From: Enterococcus sp. DIV1094
GTDB taxonomy: Bacteria; Bacillota; Bacilli; Lactobacillales; Enterococcaceae
NCBI RefSeq assembly: GCF_017316305.2
Contig: NZ_CP147250.1
Span: 2,975,001 to 3,039,000, forward strand
Direction: 5' to 3'
DNA: 64,000 nucleotides
The position numbers were made by a program, and so were the translations under genes. The notes below the pieces were generated by a model that was not told the origin of the DNA, searched no databases, and was given only the letters and a program-made list of their open reading frames with translations. Below, in pieces: positions 46,295-59,012 of this stretch (position 1 is the first letter of the stretch; each line of letters starts with the position of its first letter).

Positions 46295-49114
46295 TTATTT
46301 TTGCATGATTTTTTTCAAATAATGACCGGTATAGCTTTCTTTTACTTTCACCAATTCTTCTGGTGTACCAGTTGCTAAAATCGTACCGCCACCTTCGCCA
46401 CCTTCAGGACCAAGATCGATCAAATGATCTGCGGTTTTGATGACATCCAGATTATGCTCGATGACTAAAACAGTATTACCGGCATCAACTAATCGTTGCA
46501 AGACATGTAATAAGCGAGCGATATCGTCTGTATGAAGCCCAGTTGTTGGCTCATCTAGGATATAGAAATTCTTTCCATTCGAAATTTTATGCAGTTCACT
46601 CGCAAGCTTCATCCGTTGCGCTTCTCCTCCGGATAAAGTCGTTGCTGGTTGTCCCATCGTGACATACCCTAAGCCGACATCGACGATCGTTTGCAGCTTA
46701 CGATGGATCTTAGGGATCGGTTGGAAAAATTCAACCGCATCTTCCACTGTCATCTCTAAGATATCCGCAATACTTTTCCCTTTATAATGAACTTCCAATG
46801 TTTCCGAATTATAACGTTTCCCATGACAGACTTCACAAGGTACATAAACATCTGGTAAGAAATGCATTTCGATCTTGATGATTCCATCTCCACGACAAGC
46901 TTCACAACGTCCGCCTTTTACGTTGAAACTGAAACGTCCTTTTTTATAACCACGCATTTTAGCTTCATTTGTTTGAGCAAACAGGTCACGAATATCATCA
47001 AAGACACTTGTATAAGTCGCCGGATTACTTCGTGGTGTCCGTCCGATCGGGCTTTGATCGATATCAATGATCTTTTCGATCCCTTCATAGCCAGAAATCG
47101 TTTTGAACTTCCCTGGTTTCGCTGAATTACGGTTGATTTTTTGAGCAAGTGCCTTTTTCAAGATACTGTTGACCAACGTACTCTTACCTGATCCAGAAAC
47201 ACCAGTGACCGCCACAAATTCGCCTAATGGGAACTCAACGGAAATATTTTTCAAGTTGTTTTCTGTAGCACCAGTTATCTTGATTGCTTTGCCTGTACCT
47301 TTTCGTCTTGTTTCGGGAACTGGGATCGATTTTTTGCCCGATAGATATTGACCAGTCAATGAATGCTTATCTTTTGCCACTTGATCTGGCGTTCCAGCAG
47401 AAACGATCTCCCCGCCTTGATGCCCTGCCCCAGGACCGACATCGATCAAGTAATCCGCCGCACGCATCGTATCTTCATCATGTTCGACGACAACTAAGGT
47501 ATTCCCAAGATCACGCATCTTCTTCAATGAACCGATCAAACGATCATTGTCCCGTTGATGCAATCCGATCGAAGGCTCATCCAAGATATAAAGCACGCCA
47601 GATAGATTTGAACCAATCTGAGTCGCTAAACGAATGCGTTGCGCTTCCCCACCTGATAAGGTTCCTGAAGCACGACTAAGTGTCAAATAATCAAGTCCCA
47701 CATTTTCTAAAAATGACAGACGATCATTGACTTCTTTTAAAATTGGTCGAGCAATGACTTTTTCTTGCTCTGACAATGTCAGATTTTCAAAAAATTCAAC
47801 GGCATGTTGGATCGACAACTCATTCGTCTGACCGATGTTCGTGCCATTGATTTGCACGGATAAAGCTTGCGGATTCAAACGATATCCGTCACATGTCTTA
47901 CAAGTCAATTCTGTCATATAAAGACGCATTTGTTCTCTTGTAAAATCGCTGTTCGTATCGTGGTAACGGCGCTTGATGTTCGTCATCACACCTTCAAATG
48001 ATGTTTCAACATCTCTGACCCCACCAAAATCATTTTCGTAATGAAAATGGAATGGCTCTGATGTGCCATTCAACACGATTTCTTGATGTTCCAAAGGAAG
48101 ATCTTCAAATGGCGTATCCATATCGATTCCATAACTTTCACACGCTTGTGCCAACATTTGTGGATAATATTGCGAGCTGATCGGATTCCAAGGAATGATC
48201 GCTCCTTCATTCAACGTTTTGTTTTTATCTGGGATGACTAGATCGATATCGACTTCTAATTTGACACCCAATCCATCACAATCCGGACAAGCTCCAAATG
48301 GCGCATTGAATGAAAATAAACGCGGCTCTAACTCTCCGACTGTAAATCCACAATAAGGACATGCATAGTGTTCACTAAAGAGCATTTCTTCTTCACCGAT
48401 CACATCGATCAGTACGTAGCCATCCGCTAAACGAAGAGCCGCTTCGATCGAATCGAACAAACGAGAGCGCACGCCTTCTTTCACGACGATCCGGTCAATC
48501 ACGATCGCAATGTCGTGCTTTTTATTTTTTTCTAATTCGGGCGCTTCACTAACGTCATATGTTTCGCCATCAACTCGAACACGGACATACCCTTCTTTTT
48601 GGATACGTTCAAAGACTTTTTTGTGTTGTCCTTTTTTCTTAACAACGATCGGCGCTAAAATTTGGATCTTCGTCCGATCAGGAAGCTCCAACACTTGATC
48701 CGCCATTTGATCAACAGATTGACTAGTGATCTCGATATGGTCATTGGGACAGATCGGATGACCGACTCTGGCAAATAATAAACGCAAATAATCATTGATC
48801 TCTGTGACTGTTCCAACAGTTGAACGAGGATTCTTGCTTGTCGTTTTTTGATCGATCGAGATCGCTGGACTGAGGCCATCAATGCTATCGACATCAGGTT
48901 TGTCCATTTGACCTAAAAATTGACGCGCATAGGCAGATAAACTTTCCACATACCGTCTTTGCCCTTCTGCATACAATGTGTCAAAAGCAAGTGAACTTTT
49001 TCCTGAACCGGATAATCCGGTGACGACCACGAACTTATCTCGTGGAATCGTCACATCGATATTCTTCAAATTATGCGCCCTTGCGCCATGAATAATAATT
49101 TTGTCGTTAGCCAT
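46295..49114 (-). CDS. uvrA: Excinuclease ABC subunit A
   Basis: 939 residues. Damage-recognition ATPase of nucleotide excision repair. Two ABC modules: Walker [13 protein letters not shown] (about 31) and [12 protein letters not shown] (about 640), with signature sequences [12 protein letters not shown] and [12 protein letters not shown]. Zinc sites CPYC...CPDC and CEAC...CEVC are intact. Typical length. It lies 11 bp after uvrB in one SOS-type operon; Shine-Dalgarno AGGAGGAAG. Confidence 0.98.
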   Translation of the reverse strand: MANDKIIIHGARAHNLKNIDVTIPRDKFVVVTGLSGSGKSSLAFDTLYAEGQRRYVESLSAYARQFLGQMDKPDVDSIDGLSPAISIDQKTTSKNPRSTVGTVTEINDYLRLLFARVGHPICPNDHIEITSQSVDQMADQVLELPDRTKIQILAPIVVKKKGQHKKVFERIQKEGYVRVRVDGETYDVSEAPELEKNKKHDIAIVIDRIVVKEGVRSRLFDSIEAALRLADGYVLIDVIGEEEMLFSEHYACPYCGFTVGELEPRLFSFNAPFGACPDCDGLGVKLEVDIDLVIPDKNKTLNEGAIIPWNPISSQYYPQMLAQACESYGIDMDTPFEDLPLEHQEIVLNGTSEPFHFHYENDFGGVRDVETSFEGVMTNIKRRYHDTNSDFTREQMRLYMTELTCKTCDGYRLNPQALSVQINGTNIGQTNELSIQHAVEFFENLTLSEQEKVIARPILKEVNDRLSFLENVGLDYLTLSRASGTLSGGEAQRIRLATQIGSNLSGVLYILDEPSIGLHQRDNDRLIGSLKKMRDLGNTLVVVEHDEDTMRAADYLIDVGPGAGHQGGEIVSAGTPDQVAKDKHSLTGQYLSGKKSIPVPETRRKGTGKAIKITGATENNLKNISVEFPLGEFVAVTGVSGSGKSTLVNSILKKALAQKINRNSAKPGKFKTISGYEGIEKIIDIDQSPIGRTPRSNPATYTSVFDDIRDLFAQTNEAKMRGYKKGRFSFNVKGGRCEACRGDGIIKIEMHFLPDVYVPCEVCHGKRYNSETLEVHYKGKSIADILEMTVEDAVEFFQPIPKIHRKLQTIVDVGLGYVTMGQPATTLSGGEAQRMKLASELHKISNGKNFYILDEPTTGLHTDDIARLLHVLQRLVDAGNTVLVIEHNLDVIKTADHLIDLGPEGGEGGGTILATGTPEELVKVKESYTGHYLKKIMQK

Positions 49115-49125
49115 ATGACTTCCTC

Positions 49126-51120
49126 CTACTCAGATGCTTTTAGTTCAAGAATCATATCACGCACATTGGCTGCGGTCTCGAAATCCAAAGCTTTCGCTGC
49201 ATCTTTCATTTCTTTTTCTAACTTCATCAATAATGTTGCTTTTTCTTCTCTTGTCATTTCTTCATAAGAGACTTGAACCGTTTCTTTCGCATCATCTTCT
49301 GATTCCTTCGTGATCGAGATCAAGTCGCGAATCTCTTTGATGATCGTTTTCGGAACGATCCCGTGTTCTTCATTGTATTGTTGTTGGATGCTGCGACGTC
49401 TTGACGTTTCATCCATAGCTAGACGCATGGAATCCGTCACTTTGTCCGCATACATAATTACTTTACCTTCTGCATTACGTGCAGCACGTCCAATTGTTTG
49501 GACTAATGAGCGTTCGCTTCGTAAGAAACCTTCTTTATCTGCATCCAAGATCGCGACTAATGAAACTTCAGGGACATCTAACCCTTCACGTAATAAGTTG
49601 ATACCGACTAAGACATCAAATTCACCTAAACGAAGATCACGAATGATCTCTGTCCGTTCCAGAGTCTTGATATCACTATGCAGATATTTCACTTTGATCC
49701 CTAACTCTTTGAAGTAATCCGTCAAATCTTCTGACATTTTTTTCGTCAATGTAGTCACGAATACCCGTTGGTCTTTTTCCACTCGTTCATTGATCTCACC
49801 AACTAAGTCATCGATCTGACCCATGATCGGTCGCACTTCAATCACTGGATCTAGTAATCCAGTTGGTCGAATGATTTGTTGGATCACCGTATCTGTTTGT
49901 TCATATTCGTATGGCCCAGGTGTCGCAGAGACATAGACGATTTGATTGACATGCTGCTCAAATTCTTCCAGACGTAACGGACGATTATCTAGTGCAGACG
50001 GTAGACGGAAACCATAGTCTACAAGCATTTGTTTTCTCGCTCTGTCTCCATTATACATGCCACGGATCTGTGGCATCGTCACATGGGACTCGTCAATGAC
50101 CATCAACGCATCCTCAGGGAAGAAATCTAATAACGTATAAGGCGGTTCGCCTTCTTTACGTCCATCCATATGTCGAGAATAATTTTCGATCCCAGAGGTA
50201 TAACCCATCTCTAACATCATCTCAATGTCATAATTCGTTCGCTGTTCTAAACGTTGTGCTTCTAATAACTTGTTTTCATTACGTAGGACGGTCAAACGTT
50301 GCTCAAGCTCTGCTTTGATGTTTGCGACCGCATGTTCCATATGATTATCATCCGTCACAAAGTGAGTTGCCGGGAATATGGCTACATGTTCAGTTTCACC
50401 TAACACTTCCCCAGTCAAGGCATTCACTTCTCGAATCCGTTCCACTTCATCCCCAAAAAACTCAACGCGCAACGCACGTTCATCTCTTGAAGCTGGAAAG
50501 ATCTCCACGACATCACCGCGCACTCGAAAACGACCGCGCTGAAAATCAATATCATTTCGTTCAAATTGGATGCTGACCAAATCTCTTATCAATTGATTAC
50601 GATCCATCTCCGCCCCTTGTCTGATCGACACCACTTGTTTTTGGTATTCAAAAGGTGAACCTAAACCAAAAATACAAGAGACTGAGGCAATCACGATCAC
50701 ATCATTTCGTTCTAATAAAGAACTGGTGGCAGAGTGACGCAATTTATCGATTTCATCATTGACACTTGAATCCTTTTCAATGTACGTATCACTTGAAGGA
50801 ACGTAGGCTTCTGGTTGATAATAATCATAATAAGAAACAAAGTATTCGACCGCATTGTTTGGAAAGAACTCTTTGAATTCTCCATATAATTGCCCAGCTA
50901 ACGTCTTATTATGTGCAATGATCAAAGTCGGTTTATTGACTTTTTCGATCAGATTAGAAATCGTATAGGTTTTCCCTGTTCCGGTCGCCCCTAGTAAAAT
51001 CTGTGCTTTTTTACCATCATTTATCCCTTCGACCAATTGGTTGATCGCTTCTGGTTGATCTCCAGCAGGTTGGTATTTTGACACCAACTCAAAATGGCGG
51101 GAGGTATCTCTTTCAATCAT
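49126..51120 (-). CDS. uvrB: Excinuclease ABC subunit B
   Basis: 664 residues. Helicase-like subunit that opens DNA at the lesion and loads UvrC. Walker [11 protein letters not shown] (about 43), the beta-hairpin [16 protein letters not shown]-box VIDESH, motif [11 protein letters not shown], and the C-terminal UVR domain (about 625-660, [21 protein letters not shown]). Shine-Dalgarno AAGGAGGA. First gene of uvrBA behind the promoter at 51201-51230. Confidence 0.98.
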   Translation of the reverse strand: MIERDTSRHFELVSKYQPAGDQPEAINQLVEGINDGKKAQILLGATGTGKTYTISNLIEKVNKPTLIIAHNKTLAGQLYGEFKEFFPNNAVEYFVSYYDYYQPEAYVPSSDTYIEKDSSVNDEIDKLRHSATSSLLERNDVIVIASVSCIFGLGSPFEYQKQVVSIRQGAEMDRNQLIRDLVSIQFERNDIDFQRGRFRVRGDVVEIFPASRDERALRVEFFGDEVERIREVNALTGEVLGETEHVAIFPATHFVTDDNHMEHAVANIKAELEQRLTVLRNENKLLEAQRLEQRTNYDIEMMLEMGYTSGIENYSRHMDGRKEGEPPYTLLDFFPEDALMVIDESHVTMPQIRGMYNGDRARKQMLVDYGFRLPSALDNRPLRLEEFEQHVNQIVYVSATPGPYEYEQTDTVIQQIIRPTGLLDPVIEVRPIMGQIDDLVGEINERVEKDQRVFVTTLTKKMSEDLTDYFKELGIKVKYLHSDIKTLERTEIIRDLRLGEFDVLVGINLLREGLDVPEVSLVAILDADKEGFLRSERSLVQTIGRAARNAEGKVIMYADKVTDSMRLAMDETSRRRSIQQQYNEEHGIVPKTIIKEIRDLISITKESEDDAKETVQVSYEEMTREEKATLLMKLEKEMKDAAKALDFETAANVRDMILELKASE

Positions 51121-51200
51121 TCTTCGTCCTCCTTTTCGTTCATTCCTTCTCTCTTTTCAACAAAAAAGAAAAGGAAAGCAAAGGCATTCCTTGTTTCTCT

Positions 51201-51230
51201 ATTATACCACGGCGAACATACTTTCGCCAA
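51201..51230 (-). promoter_or_regulatory. uvrB: uvrBA promoter with embedded LexA-like box
   Basis: TTGGCG (51230-51225) and TATAAT (51206-51201) on the minus strand, 18-bp spacer. Between and overlapping the -35 lies CGAACATACTTTCG (51213-51226), 12 of 14 positions like the Gram-positive LexA/DinR box CGAACRNRYGTTYC. Such placement would block the polymerase until DNA damage. Confidence 0.75.
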
Positions 51231-51274
51231 TTGAAAGTTTCAGATCTTATTGTAAATCTGCCTCGCAAGGTTCA

Positions 51275-51291
51275 TGTTAGATTTTATTACA
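51275..51291 (+). promoter_or_regulatory. GlnR box upstream of glnPH-glnQ
   Basis: TGTTAGATTTTATTACA is an exact match to TGTNAN7TNACA, the GlnR/TnrA consensus. It lies about 49 bp before the -35 of the glnPH promoter. Confidence 0.75.
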
Positions 51292-51339
51292 TAACATGTA
51301 ACAAATCGCTACTTTTTTGAATTATTTTTTGTCGGAATC

Positions 51340-51369
51340 TTGTGTTAAGAATATCTTTTCGCCTATAAT
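51340..51369 (+). promoter_or_regulatory. Promoter of glnPH-glnQ
   Basis: TTGTGT (51340-51345) and TATAAT (51364-51369), 18-bp spacer, 44 bp before the ATG. Confidence 0.7.
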
Positions 51370-51413
51370 GTATTAATGTTGGAAATTATCGAAATTTTTA
51401 TAGGAGGTTATCT

Positions 51414-52907
51414 ATGAAAAAAAGAAACATGTTACAGACATTCCTTTTCATAATGACAGGACTTGTTACATTCGCACTGTACACACCTGTGCAAGCTGAC
51501 GAGACGCAATCAACGACATCAAGTAGCGAGACGATGCAAAAAATAGAACCTAAAAAAGACGTTTACGTTATCGCAAGTGATTCAGCCTTTGCACCATTTG
51601 AGTTCCAAAATGCAGATGGTGAATATGTAGGAATCGACGTCAGCTTGATGGAAGCTATCTCAGAAATGCACGGCTTCAATATCCGTATGGACTTCCGTGG
51701 TTTCTCTGCTGCACTACAAGCATTGGAATCTGGACAAGCGGATGGGATGATTGCAGGGATGACGATTACAGATGAACGTAAAAAAACGTTTGATTTTTCA
51801 GATCCTTACTTCCAAAGCGGCATCCAAATCGCAGTCAAAAAAGGCAATACTTCAATCAATTCTTATGAAGACTTAGAAGGAAAAACAGTCGGTGCAAAAG
51901 TTGGGACCGAAAGTGCAGACTTCTTAGTCGCAAATCAAGATAAATATGGCTACGAAATCAAATATTTCGATGCCGCAGATCAGTTATACGATAGTTTAAG
52001 AGTCGGCGCAATCGATGCCATGATGGACGACTACCCAGTAATCGGTTATGCCATCAAAAATGGGCAAGAGTTAGAAACACCGATTGAAAGAGAAACTGGC
52101 GGCTCTTATGGTTTCGCAGTGAAAAAAGGCGAAAACCCTGAATTATTACAAATGTTCAACGAAGGATTAAAAGAACTAAAACGCACTGGCCAATATGACG
52201 AGATCATCAATGAATTCATCTCGACAGACGACAGCGAAGAAGCGCCAGCTGTTGATGAGTCAACATTGACTGGCTTGATCCAAAACAACTATAAAGCATT
52301 ATTAAAAGGTTTATGGCAAACGATCCTATTAACATTGATCTCATTTGCCTTGGCTTTAGTCGTCGGTGTGATCTTCGGACTATTCAGCGTGTCACCAGTC
52401 CGTGCATTGCGAACAGTTGCCAGCATCTATGTAGATATCATTCGCGGCGTTCCGATGATGGTACTTGCCTTCTTCATCTTTTTCGGTTTACCAAGTATCG
52501 TTGGCTTTACGATTCCTGACTTTATCGCCGGGATCATTACATTGACCTTAAATGCGAGTGCTTATATCGCAGAGATCGTACGTGGTGGGATCAACGCAGT
52601 CCCTACTGGACAGATGGAAGCTTCCCGAAGCTTAGGTCTCTCTTATAACCGCACGATGCAAAAAATCATTTTACCGCAAGCATTCAAAATCATGATCCCA
52701 TCTTTCGTCAATCAATTCGTTATCTCATTGAAAGATACGACGATCATCTCAGCGATCGGTGTAGTCGAATTGTTACAAACTGGACGGATCATTGTTGCTC
52801 GTACTACACAAAGTACGTATGTCTACTTGATCATCGCAGTGATGTACTTGATTTTGATCACTGCATTGACAAAATTAGCGAAAGTTTTAGAAAAGAAGGT
52901 GAAATAA
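51414..52907 (+). CDS. glnP: Glutamine/amino-acid ABC transporter, fused substrate-binding and permease protein
   Basis: 497 residues. Signal peptide (about 1-28, [20 protein letters not shown]), a type 3 solute-binding domain (about 48-275: [23 protein letters not shown], then [15 protein letters not shown] strands and [11 protein letters not shown]), and a permease with about five membrane segments and the EAA loop [22 protein letters not shown]. This GlnPH fusion is typical of Lactobacillales. It lies one base before glnQ, and the GlnR box links it to nitrogen control. Confidence 0.95.
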   Translation: MKKRNMLQTFLFIMTGLVTFALYTPVQADETQSTTSSSETMQKIEPKKDVYVIASDSAFAPFEFQNADGEYVGIDVSLMEAISEMHGFNIRMDFRGFSAALQALESGQADGMIAGMTITDERKKTFDFSDPYFQSGIQIAVKKGNTSINSYEDLEGKTVGAKVGTESADFLVANQDKYGYEIKYFDAADQLYDSLRVGAIDAMMDDYPVIGYAIKNGQELETPIERETGGSYGFAVKKGENPELLQMFNEGLKELKRTGQYDEIINEFISTDDSEEAPAVDESTLTGLIQNNYKALLKGLWQTILLTLISFALALVVGVIFGLFSVSPVRALRTVASIYVDIIRGVPMMVLAFFIFFGLPSIVGFTIPDFIAGIITLTLNASAYIAEIVRGGINAVPTGQMEASRSLGLSYNRTMQKIILPQAFKIMIPSFVNQFVISLKDTTIISAIGVVELLQTGRIIVARTTQSTYVYLIIAVMYLILITALTKLAKVLEKKVK

Positions 52908-52908
52908 G

Positions 52909-53646
52909 ATGACAGAAAAAATCTTAGTCGAACATCTTGTAAAAAAATACGGAGACAACACAGTCTTAAATGACATCAACGTATCAATCAACGAAGGCGA
53001 TGTCGTCTGCGTGATTGGCCCCTCCGGTTCAGGAAAGAGTACTTTTTTACGCTGTTTAAATCGCTTAGAAGATCCGACATCTGGTGATATCATCATCGAT
53101 GGCGCTCATTTGATGGATAAAAACACAGACATCAACTTAGTGAGACAACACATTGGTATGGTGTTCCAGCATTTCAATCTTTTCCCGCACCTTTCTGTTT
53201 TGGAAAACATCATTTTGGCACCTATGGACTTGAAGAAGTTGTCACGTGATGAAGCAGAGAAAAAAGCAATCAAATTACTTGAAACTGTTGGTTTGGAAGA
53301 TAAAAAAGATATGTACCCAGATAACTTATCTGGCGGACAAAAACAACGGGTTGCCATCGCTCGTGCGTTAGCAATGAACCCTGACATCATGTTGTTTGAT
53401 GAACCTACTTCAGCCTTGGACCCAGAAATGGTCGGCGATGTGCTGAACGTAATGAAAAAATTAGCCAAACAAGGCATGACAATGGTCATCGTAACCCACG
53501 AAATGGGCTTTGCAAAAGAAGTCGCTAACCGCGTGATGTTCATTGATGGCGGAAACTTCCTTGAAGACGGCACACCACAACAAATCTTTGAAAATCCACA
53601 AAACGAACGGACGAAAGACTTTTTGGATAAGGTGTTGGATATCTAA
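52909..53646 (+). CDS. glnQ: Glutamine/amino-acid ABC transporter ATP-binding protein
   Basis: 245 residues. Walker [16 protein letters not shown] (about 35), Q-loop [18 protein letters not shown], signature [19 protein letters not shown], Walker [18 protein letters not shown] and switch His in IVTHEMGFA: a polar-amino-acid ATPase. It energises the GlnPH permease encoded immediately upstream. Shine-Dalgarno AGAAGGTGA lies inside the end of glnP. Confidence 0.97.
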   Translation: MTEKILVEHLVKKYGDNTVLNDINVSINEGDVVCVIGPSGSGKSTFLRCLNRLEDPTSGDIIIDGAHLMDKNTDINLVRQHIGMVFQHFNLFPHLSVLENIILAPMDLKKLSRDEAEKKAIKLLETVGLEDKKDMYPDNLSGGQKQRVAIARALAMNPDIMLFDEPTSALDPEMVGDVLNVMKKLAKQGMTMVIVTHEMGFAKEVANRVMFIDGGNFLEDGTPQQIFENPQNERTKDFLDKVLDI

Positions 53647-53656
53647 TCGAAGAACA

Positions 53657-53707
53657 AAACTCCTGAAAACATCTGGAAAAACCAGATATTTTCAGGAGTT
53701 TCTTTTT
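53657..53707 (+). terminator. Bidirectional terminator between glnQ and the galactanase operon
   Basis: Twenty-base arms with one mismatch (53657-53676, 53682-53701; AAACTCCTGAAAA / TTTTCAGGAGTTT outer part), 5-nt loop, T-rich on the right and A-rich on the left. Confidence 0.93.
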
Positions 53708-55337
53708 ATTGATTTTTAGCTAATGTTATATGATCAATCGATACCCATCCTTGCGCTTTGGCATTGACATAAATGCCAATTTCACTCGTACCAGAAGTAA
53801 TTGGAATATCTTCGATCATCACCTTTGTCCATTCGCCACTTTTACTGATCGTAGCATTCAGCTCTTTACCACCATGATTTTTGATATACAACTGACTAGT
53901 GCTCAACTCTCCACCTGCCATCGTATAAGCAGTTAATGTATAGTTTCCCTTGCTTAATCCATTAACCGTTTGATACATCGACATTTGATACGCTTGGTCA
54001 TCCCAAAATGTTGCTTTGTACGTTCCGGAAAAACCACCAGTTTCAGTTTTAAACGTATCGATTGCTGCACCATTACCTCGCCACACAGACCAGTTCGCCG
54101 GTGTATTCGTGAAGCCATTAAGTTCAAAACTTGGATTTTTGAGAATATTTTGCTGTCTTCCTGCTTCTTGAAACGCCTTTAAGCTAGGAAGTGCTTGTCC
54201 ATTGAAATCAAACATCGCCTGGTTGTCCCACTCATTGCCTGTTTGAGATTGTACACCCAAATAGTTCATTCCAGCAGCTGTTGCCCAAGAGACATTGCCG
54301 TTATACCATAAAGGTTCCCAATAGAAAAAGCCATTTCCTTTTTCGTTTGGCACCGTTTGAATGCGTGTCACCAAATCATTTAAATATTCTCGTTGACCTG
54401 CTGGTGTTGCCGCATAACCTCCTGCAATTTCTTGTTCTGGTCCAAAAGCATTTGGCATATTATCCGCATTGGCAGTCGTGTGTCCATACGCAGTCTCTAC
54501 CACGTTGACTTCTTTATCATATCGTGCACTGATCATGTTCATCGTCGTTTGTAATGCATTCATTGAACCATGCCAATAAGGGTAATAGGAAAGACCGATC
54601 AAATCGTAATCTACCCCGCGTTTCGTAATTTCATCAAACCACCAAGTAAAGGCATCCGTATCTCCACCATCGGCTAAATGGAGCATGATTGGAGTATCAA
54701 CAGGTTGCGTTTCCCTCACTCCACGAATCCCTGATTTCAAGAAAGTCGCCAAACGATCAAACTCTCCTCCACCTTCCCCCCATGATTTCCCATCAGGCCA
54801 AAGCATCCCACTGTTTAATTCATTTCCGATCTGGATCATGTCAGGATATACGCCGTTGTTTTTCATCTCCGTCAAAACACTTTTCGTATAATCATATAAG
54901 GCCGTGTCAAGTTGTTCAAAATTATACTCTTTCCACGCTTTAGGGACATTTTGTTTGCCTGGATCGACCCAGAAATCACTATAATGAAAATCAAGTAACA
55001 CTTTTAACCCTAAATTTTTTGCGCGTCTTGACAAAGCAATCGTTGTTTTCAAGTCATTTGTGCCTGCACCGTAAGAATTTCCCTGCTCATCATGTGGGTT
55101 TTGCCATAATCGCAAACGAACATAATTGACCCCATTATTTTTTAAAATTTGCAAGGCATCTTTTTTTACACCATTTTCGTAATAAGACGCTCCGGATTTT
55201 TCCATATCAGCTAAAATCGAAACATCTGCTCCGCGAATCAATTCTTTCGCCTCCCCTTGATTTGTTCCGAATATGAGACTTGCTAATGACACAAGCAACC
55301 CTATGACCAACACAAGCCAACCCTTAACTTTGTTCAT
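53706..55337 (-). CDS. ganB: Secreted arabinogalactan endo-beta-1,4-galactanase (GH53) with C-terminal CBM61-like domain
   Basis: 543 residues. Signal peptide (about 1-30), GH53 catalytic barrel (about 33-392) with acid/base Glu173 in QIGNELNSGMLWPDG and nucleophile Glu281 in VVETAYGHT, both intact. Residues 398-543 form a jelly-roll (NPSFELNGFTNTPANWSVWR to GWVSIDHITLAKN) like galactan-binding CBM61 domains. It cuts pectic galactan outside the cell into galacto-oligosaccharides. Last gene of the operon whose PTS and GH1 take up and split the products. No wall anchor. Confidence 0.94.
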   Translation of the reverse strand: MNKVKGWLVLVIGLLVSLASLIFGTNQGEAKELIRGADVSILADMEKSGASYYENGVKKDALQILKNNGVNYVRLRLWQNPHDEQGNSYGAGTNDLKTTIALSRRAKNLGLKVLLDFHYSDFWVDPGKQNVPKAWKEYNFEQLDTALYDYTKSVLTEMKNNGVYPDMIQIGNELNSGMLWPDGKSWGEGGGEFDRLATFLKSGIRGVRETQPVDTPIMLHLADGGDTDAFTWWFDEITKRGVDYDLIGLSYYPYWHGSMNALQTTMNMISARYDKEVNVVETAYGHTTANADNMPNAFGPEQEIAGGYAATPAGQREYLNDLVTRIQTVPNEKGNGFFYWEPLWYNGNVSWATAAGMNYLGVQSQTGNEWDNQAMFDFNGQALPSLKAFQEAGRQQNILKNPSFELNGFTNTPANWSVWRGNGAAIDTFKTETGGFSGTYKATFWDDQAYQMSMYQTVNGLSKGNYTLTAYTMAGGELSTSQLYIKNHGGKELNATISKSGEWTKVMIEDIPITSGTSEIGIYVNAKAQGWVSIDHITLAKNQ

Positions 55338-55357
55338 CCTACGATCTCTCCTTTGAT

Positions 55358-57049
55358 TTAAAATTGATCTAAAACAAACCTTACCGCTTTCTCAGGATCT
55401 CTAGTCAAACCAATATATTCTGCACCTTTTGTAGCAATCAATTTGATACCTAAACGATCTGTATCCTCCTTAATGTCTTCATAGTAAGATTGGACTTGTG
55501 GCGCCAAAACGATCATGTCAAAATCTGCCATCATTTCATAATGAGAGCCGTAAGCACCTGCTAAGGCACTGATTGGTGCATGAAATTCTTTTGCACCTTC
55601 TTTCAGGGCATTGGCAAGCATTGCGCTCGTTCCTGCACCTGCACATAAAACTAATACGTTAATTTCCTTTCCTGTTTCCACTAAATCAGCATTCTCCGTT
55701 GCAAGAACTTGGTTACTTGGAATTGTAACAGTCACTTTCGTTTCGTTTTCTTCCGACTCTACTTTCTCCGCTTGTTGCGCTTCTTGGTCAACTAAAGTCG
55801 CATCATATGCCTTACAAAACGGGAAATAAATTGCAAAGTCTACGAGAATCAACAGGGCAGCTAATACAAAAGCTAAGACCCCCATCCCTGTCCCTAAAAC
55901 TAAACCAATTGGAGCCGGCGTTGCCCAAGGTAAGACATACATAAAGCTATTCATCCCAAACACATCAACGAAAAACTTAAACAAGCAAACGTTTACAATC
56001 GGAGTCACTAAAAACGGAACAAAGAAATAAGGATTTAAAATCATTGGTGCGGCGAATAATAATGGCTCATTCACTGCAAAACTGACTGGAATCACGGAAG
56101 CTTTCCCCACTGCTTTTAATTGTTTCGATTTCGCAAACAACAAAAAGATAAATGGAACAACTAATGTTGCACCAGTGCCACCCATCGTTCCCACGAAATT
56201 TCCTAGACCAACAGTCAATACGTGAGAAGCTTGTTCTCCTGAATTGAACAGCTGTAAGTTTGTTTCAACATTCGCATAAATAATTGCGGCAATCGCAGGT
56301 TCAACAATTGATGGACCATGCACTCCGACAAACCAGAAAAATGCCATTGCTCCCCATATCACAGCAATTCCTAAATAACCATCCGCAGCAGTAAACAATG
56401 GTTGCAATAATGTGATGATTGCTTCTGCAAACGAAATTCCAAAAAAACTACGCGCAGCTAGATCGACCAACACTGCCGCAAATACAGAAAAGGAAAACGG
56501 AAAAATATCTCTGAATGTTTGAGAAATCGTTCCAGGCACTTCTTTTGGCATCTTGATCGTGATGTCTTTTCGAACACAAAATTTATAAATATTAACGGTA
56601 ATAAATGCGGCGATAAACGAAGCCAGTAAACCCTTTGTTCCCATATATTCTGTAGAAAAACCACCTTCGATCGGTGAGACACTCAATAAAAGGAAACTAA
56701 CTAAAGAAGCCAACATCACTGAGGTAGTATTAATGATTTTGTTTTTTGGCATTCTTCGGTTCATCGATTCAGCCAAACAGCGTGCAGTAGTTGTGGATAC
56801 TAAAATGCCGACAACCCCCATCGAATAATTGTAGATCTTCCACAACCATGTCGATACATCTTCAGGCCACTGAAAACCAAAAATCTCAGGGACTGCCGCA
56901 ATCAAGATAAAGATACTTGAAAATAAAATCGCTGGCATCGCTGTTAAAAAACCATCTCTTACTGCACCCAAATATATATTACGTGAGATTTTCTCAAAGA
57001 TTGGTTTACCCTTTTCGATTTGCTTGATAATCCCATTCATGCTTTTCAC
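55358..57049 (-). CDS. lacE: PTS lactose/galacto-oligosaccharide transporter EIICB
   Basis: 563 residues. EIIC domain (about 1-410, ten or so membrane segments; TAMPAILFSSIFIL, MGGTGATLVVPF, AVNEPLLFAAPMIL) and EIIB domain (about 465-563) with the phospho-Cys in VLVLCAGAGTSAMLANALKEG. LacE-type fusion of C and B domains. It brings in beta-galactosides as 6-phosphates. Given the galactanase behind it, the natural substrate may be galactobiose or galactotriose rather than lactose (inference). Confidence 0.93.
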   Translation of the reverse strand: MKSMNGIIKQIEKGKPIFEKISRNIYLGAVRDGFLTAMPAILFSSIFILIAAVPEIFGFQWPEDVSTWLWKIYNYSMGVVGILVSTTTARCLAESMNRRMPKNKIINTTSVMLASLVSFLLLSVSPIEGGFSTEYMGTKGLLASFIAAFITVNIYKFCVRKDITIKMPKEVPGTISQTFRDIFPFSFSVFAAVLVDLAARSFFGISFAEAIITLLQPLFTAADGYLGIAVIWGAMAFFWFVGVHGPSIVEPAIAAIIYANVETNLQLFNSGEQASHVLTVGLGNFVGTMGGTGATLVVPFIFLLFAKSKQLKAVGKASVIPVSFAVNEPLLFAAPMILNPYFFVPFLVTPIVNVCLFKFFVDVFGMNSFMYVLPWATPAPIGLVLGTGMGVLAFVLAALLILVDFAIYFPFCKAYDATLVDQEAQQAEKVESEENETKVTVTIPSNQVLATENADLVETGKEINVLVLCAGAGTSAMLANALKEGAKEFHAPISALAGAYGSHYEMMADFDMIVLAPQVQSYYEDIKEDTDRLGIKLIATKGAEYIGLTRDPEKAVRFVLDQF

Positions 57050-57051
57050 TC

Positions 57052-57369
57052 CTAGTGATTATTTGTTTTATAAAGCTCAATAAAATCTTGGATCAAATCT
57101 CTTAGCAATAGAGTAGTCATCAAGTGATCTTGTCCATGGATAAAAATAAACCCCATATCCATGTCTTTACCCGAAGCTTCTTCAGCCAAGATTTTAGTTT
57201 GTGAATTGTGCGCCAACGTCAAGTTTTCATCTGCATCCTTCAGCGCTTCTTCTACACGATCAAACTTGCCTTGACGAACTTCCCTTAATAATGTTAATAA
57301 TGTACTTCGTGCATCTCCTGAGTATGCCACGATCTCAAAACCTAACATTTGTAACTCTTCTTTATTCAT
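57052..57369 (-). CDS. lacF: PTS lactose-type EIIA
   Basis: 105 residues, all-helical trimeric EIIA. Phospho-acceptor His78 and nearby Asp81 in FIFIHGQDHLMT match the numbering of LacF in Lactococcus and Staphylococcus. It passes phosphate from HPr to LacE, 2 bp downstream. Confidence 0.95.
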   Translation of the reverse strand: MNKEELQMLGFEIVAYSGDARSTLLTLLREVRQGKFDRVEEALKDADENLTLAHNSQTKILAEEASGKDMDMGFIFIHGQDHLMTTLLLRDLIQDFIELYKTNNH

Positions 57370-57385
57370 CTTTCATTCCTCCAAC

Positions 57386-58804
<1,419 letters not shown>

Positions 58805-58829
58805 TTATGCTATTTATATGACAACACGA

Positions 58830-58858
58830 ATTGTAATCGCATTCAAAACATTTGTCAA
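58830..58858 (-). promoter_or_regulatory. lacG: lacG operon promoter with overlapping cre-like site
   Basis: TTGACA (58858-58853) and TACAAT (58835-58830) on the minus strand, 17-bp spacer, near-consensus. TGTAATCGCATTCA (58832-58845) matches the CcpA cre consensus TGNAARCGNWWWCA at 13 of 14 positions and covers part of the -10, which fits glucose repression. Confidence 0.85.
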
Positions 58859-58908
58859 CAATAACGAACATTTTCAATCATAAAAAAGCACATTTTAGTA
58901 TTTCTATG

Positions 58909-58948
58909 TGTTTTTATGTTTGTTTATATGATTGTTAATGTTTATACG
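58909..58948 (+). promoter_or_regulatory. Three TGTTTWTAYG-type repeats, likely operator of the DeoR regulator
   Basis: TGTTTTTATG (58909-58918), TGTTTATATG (58921-58930) and TGTTTATACG (58939-58948) lie between the divergent lacG and deoR starts. Such direct repeats are typical targets of DeoR-type sugar regulators. Confidence 0.55.
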
Positions 58949-59012
58949 TGTTTGTTTCTGTTGACTCGTGTTATACTTTATGATAGATTAATCATGAATT
59001 AGGAGTGATGAT

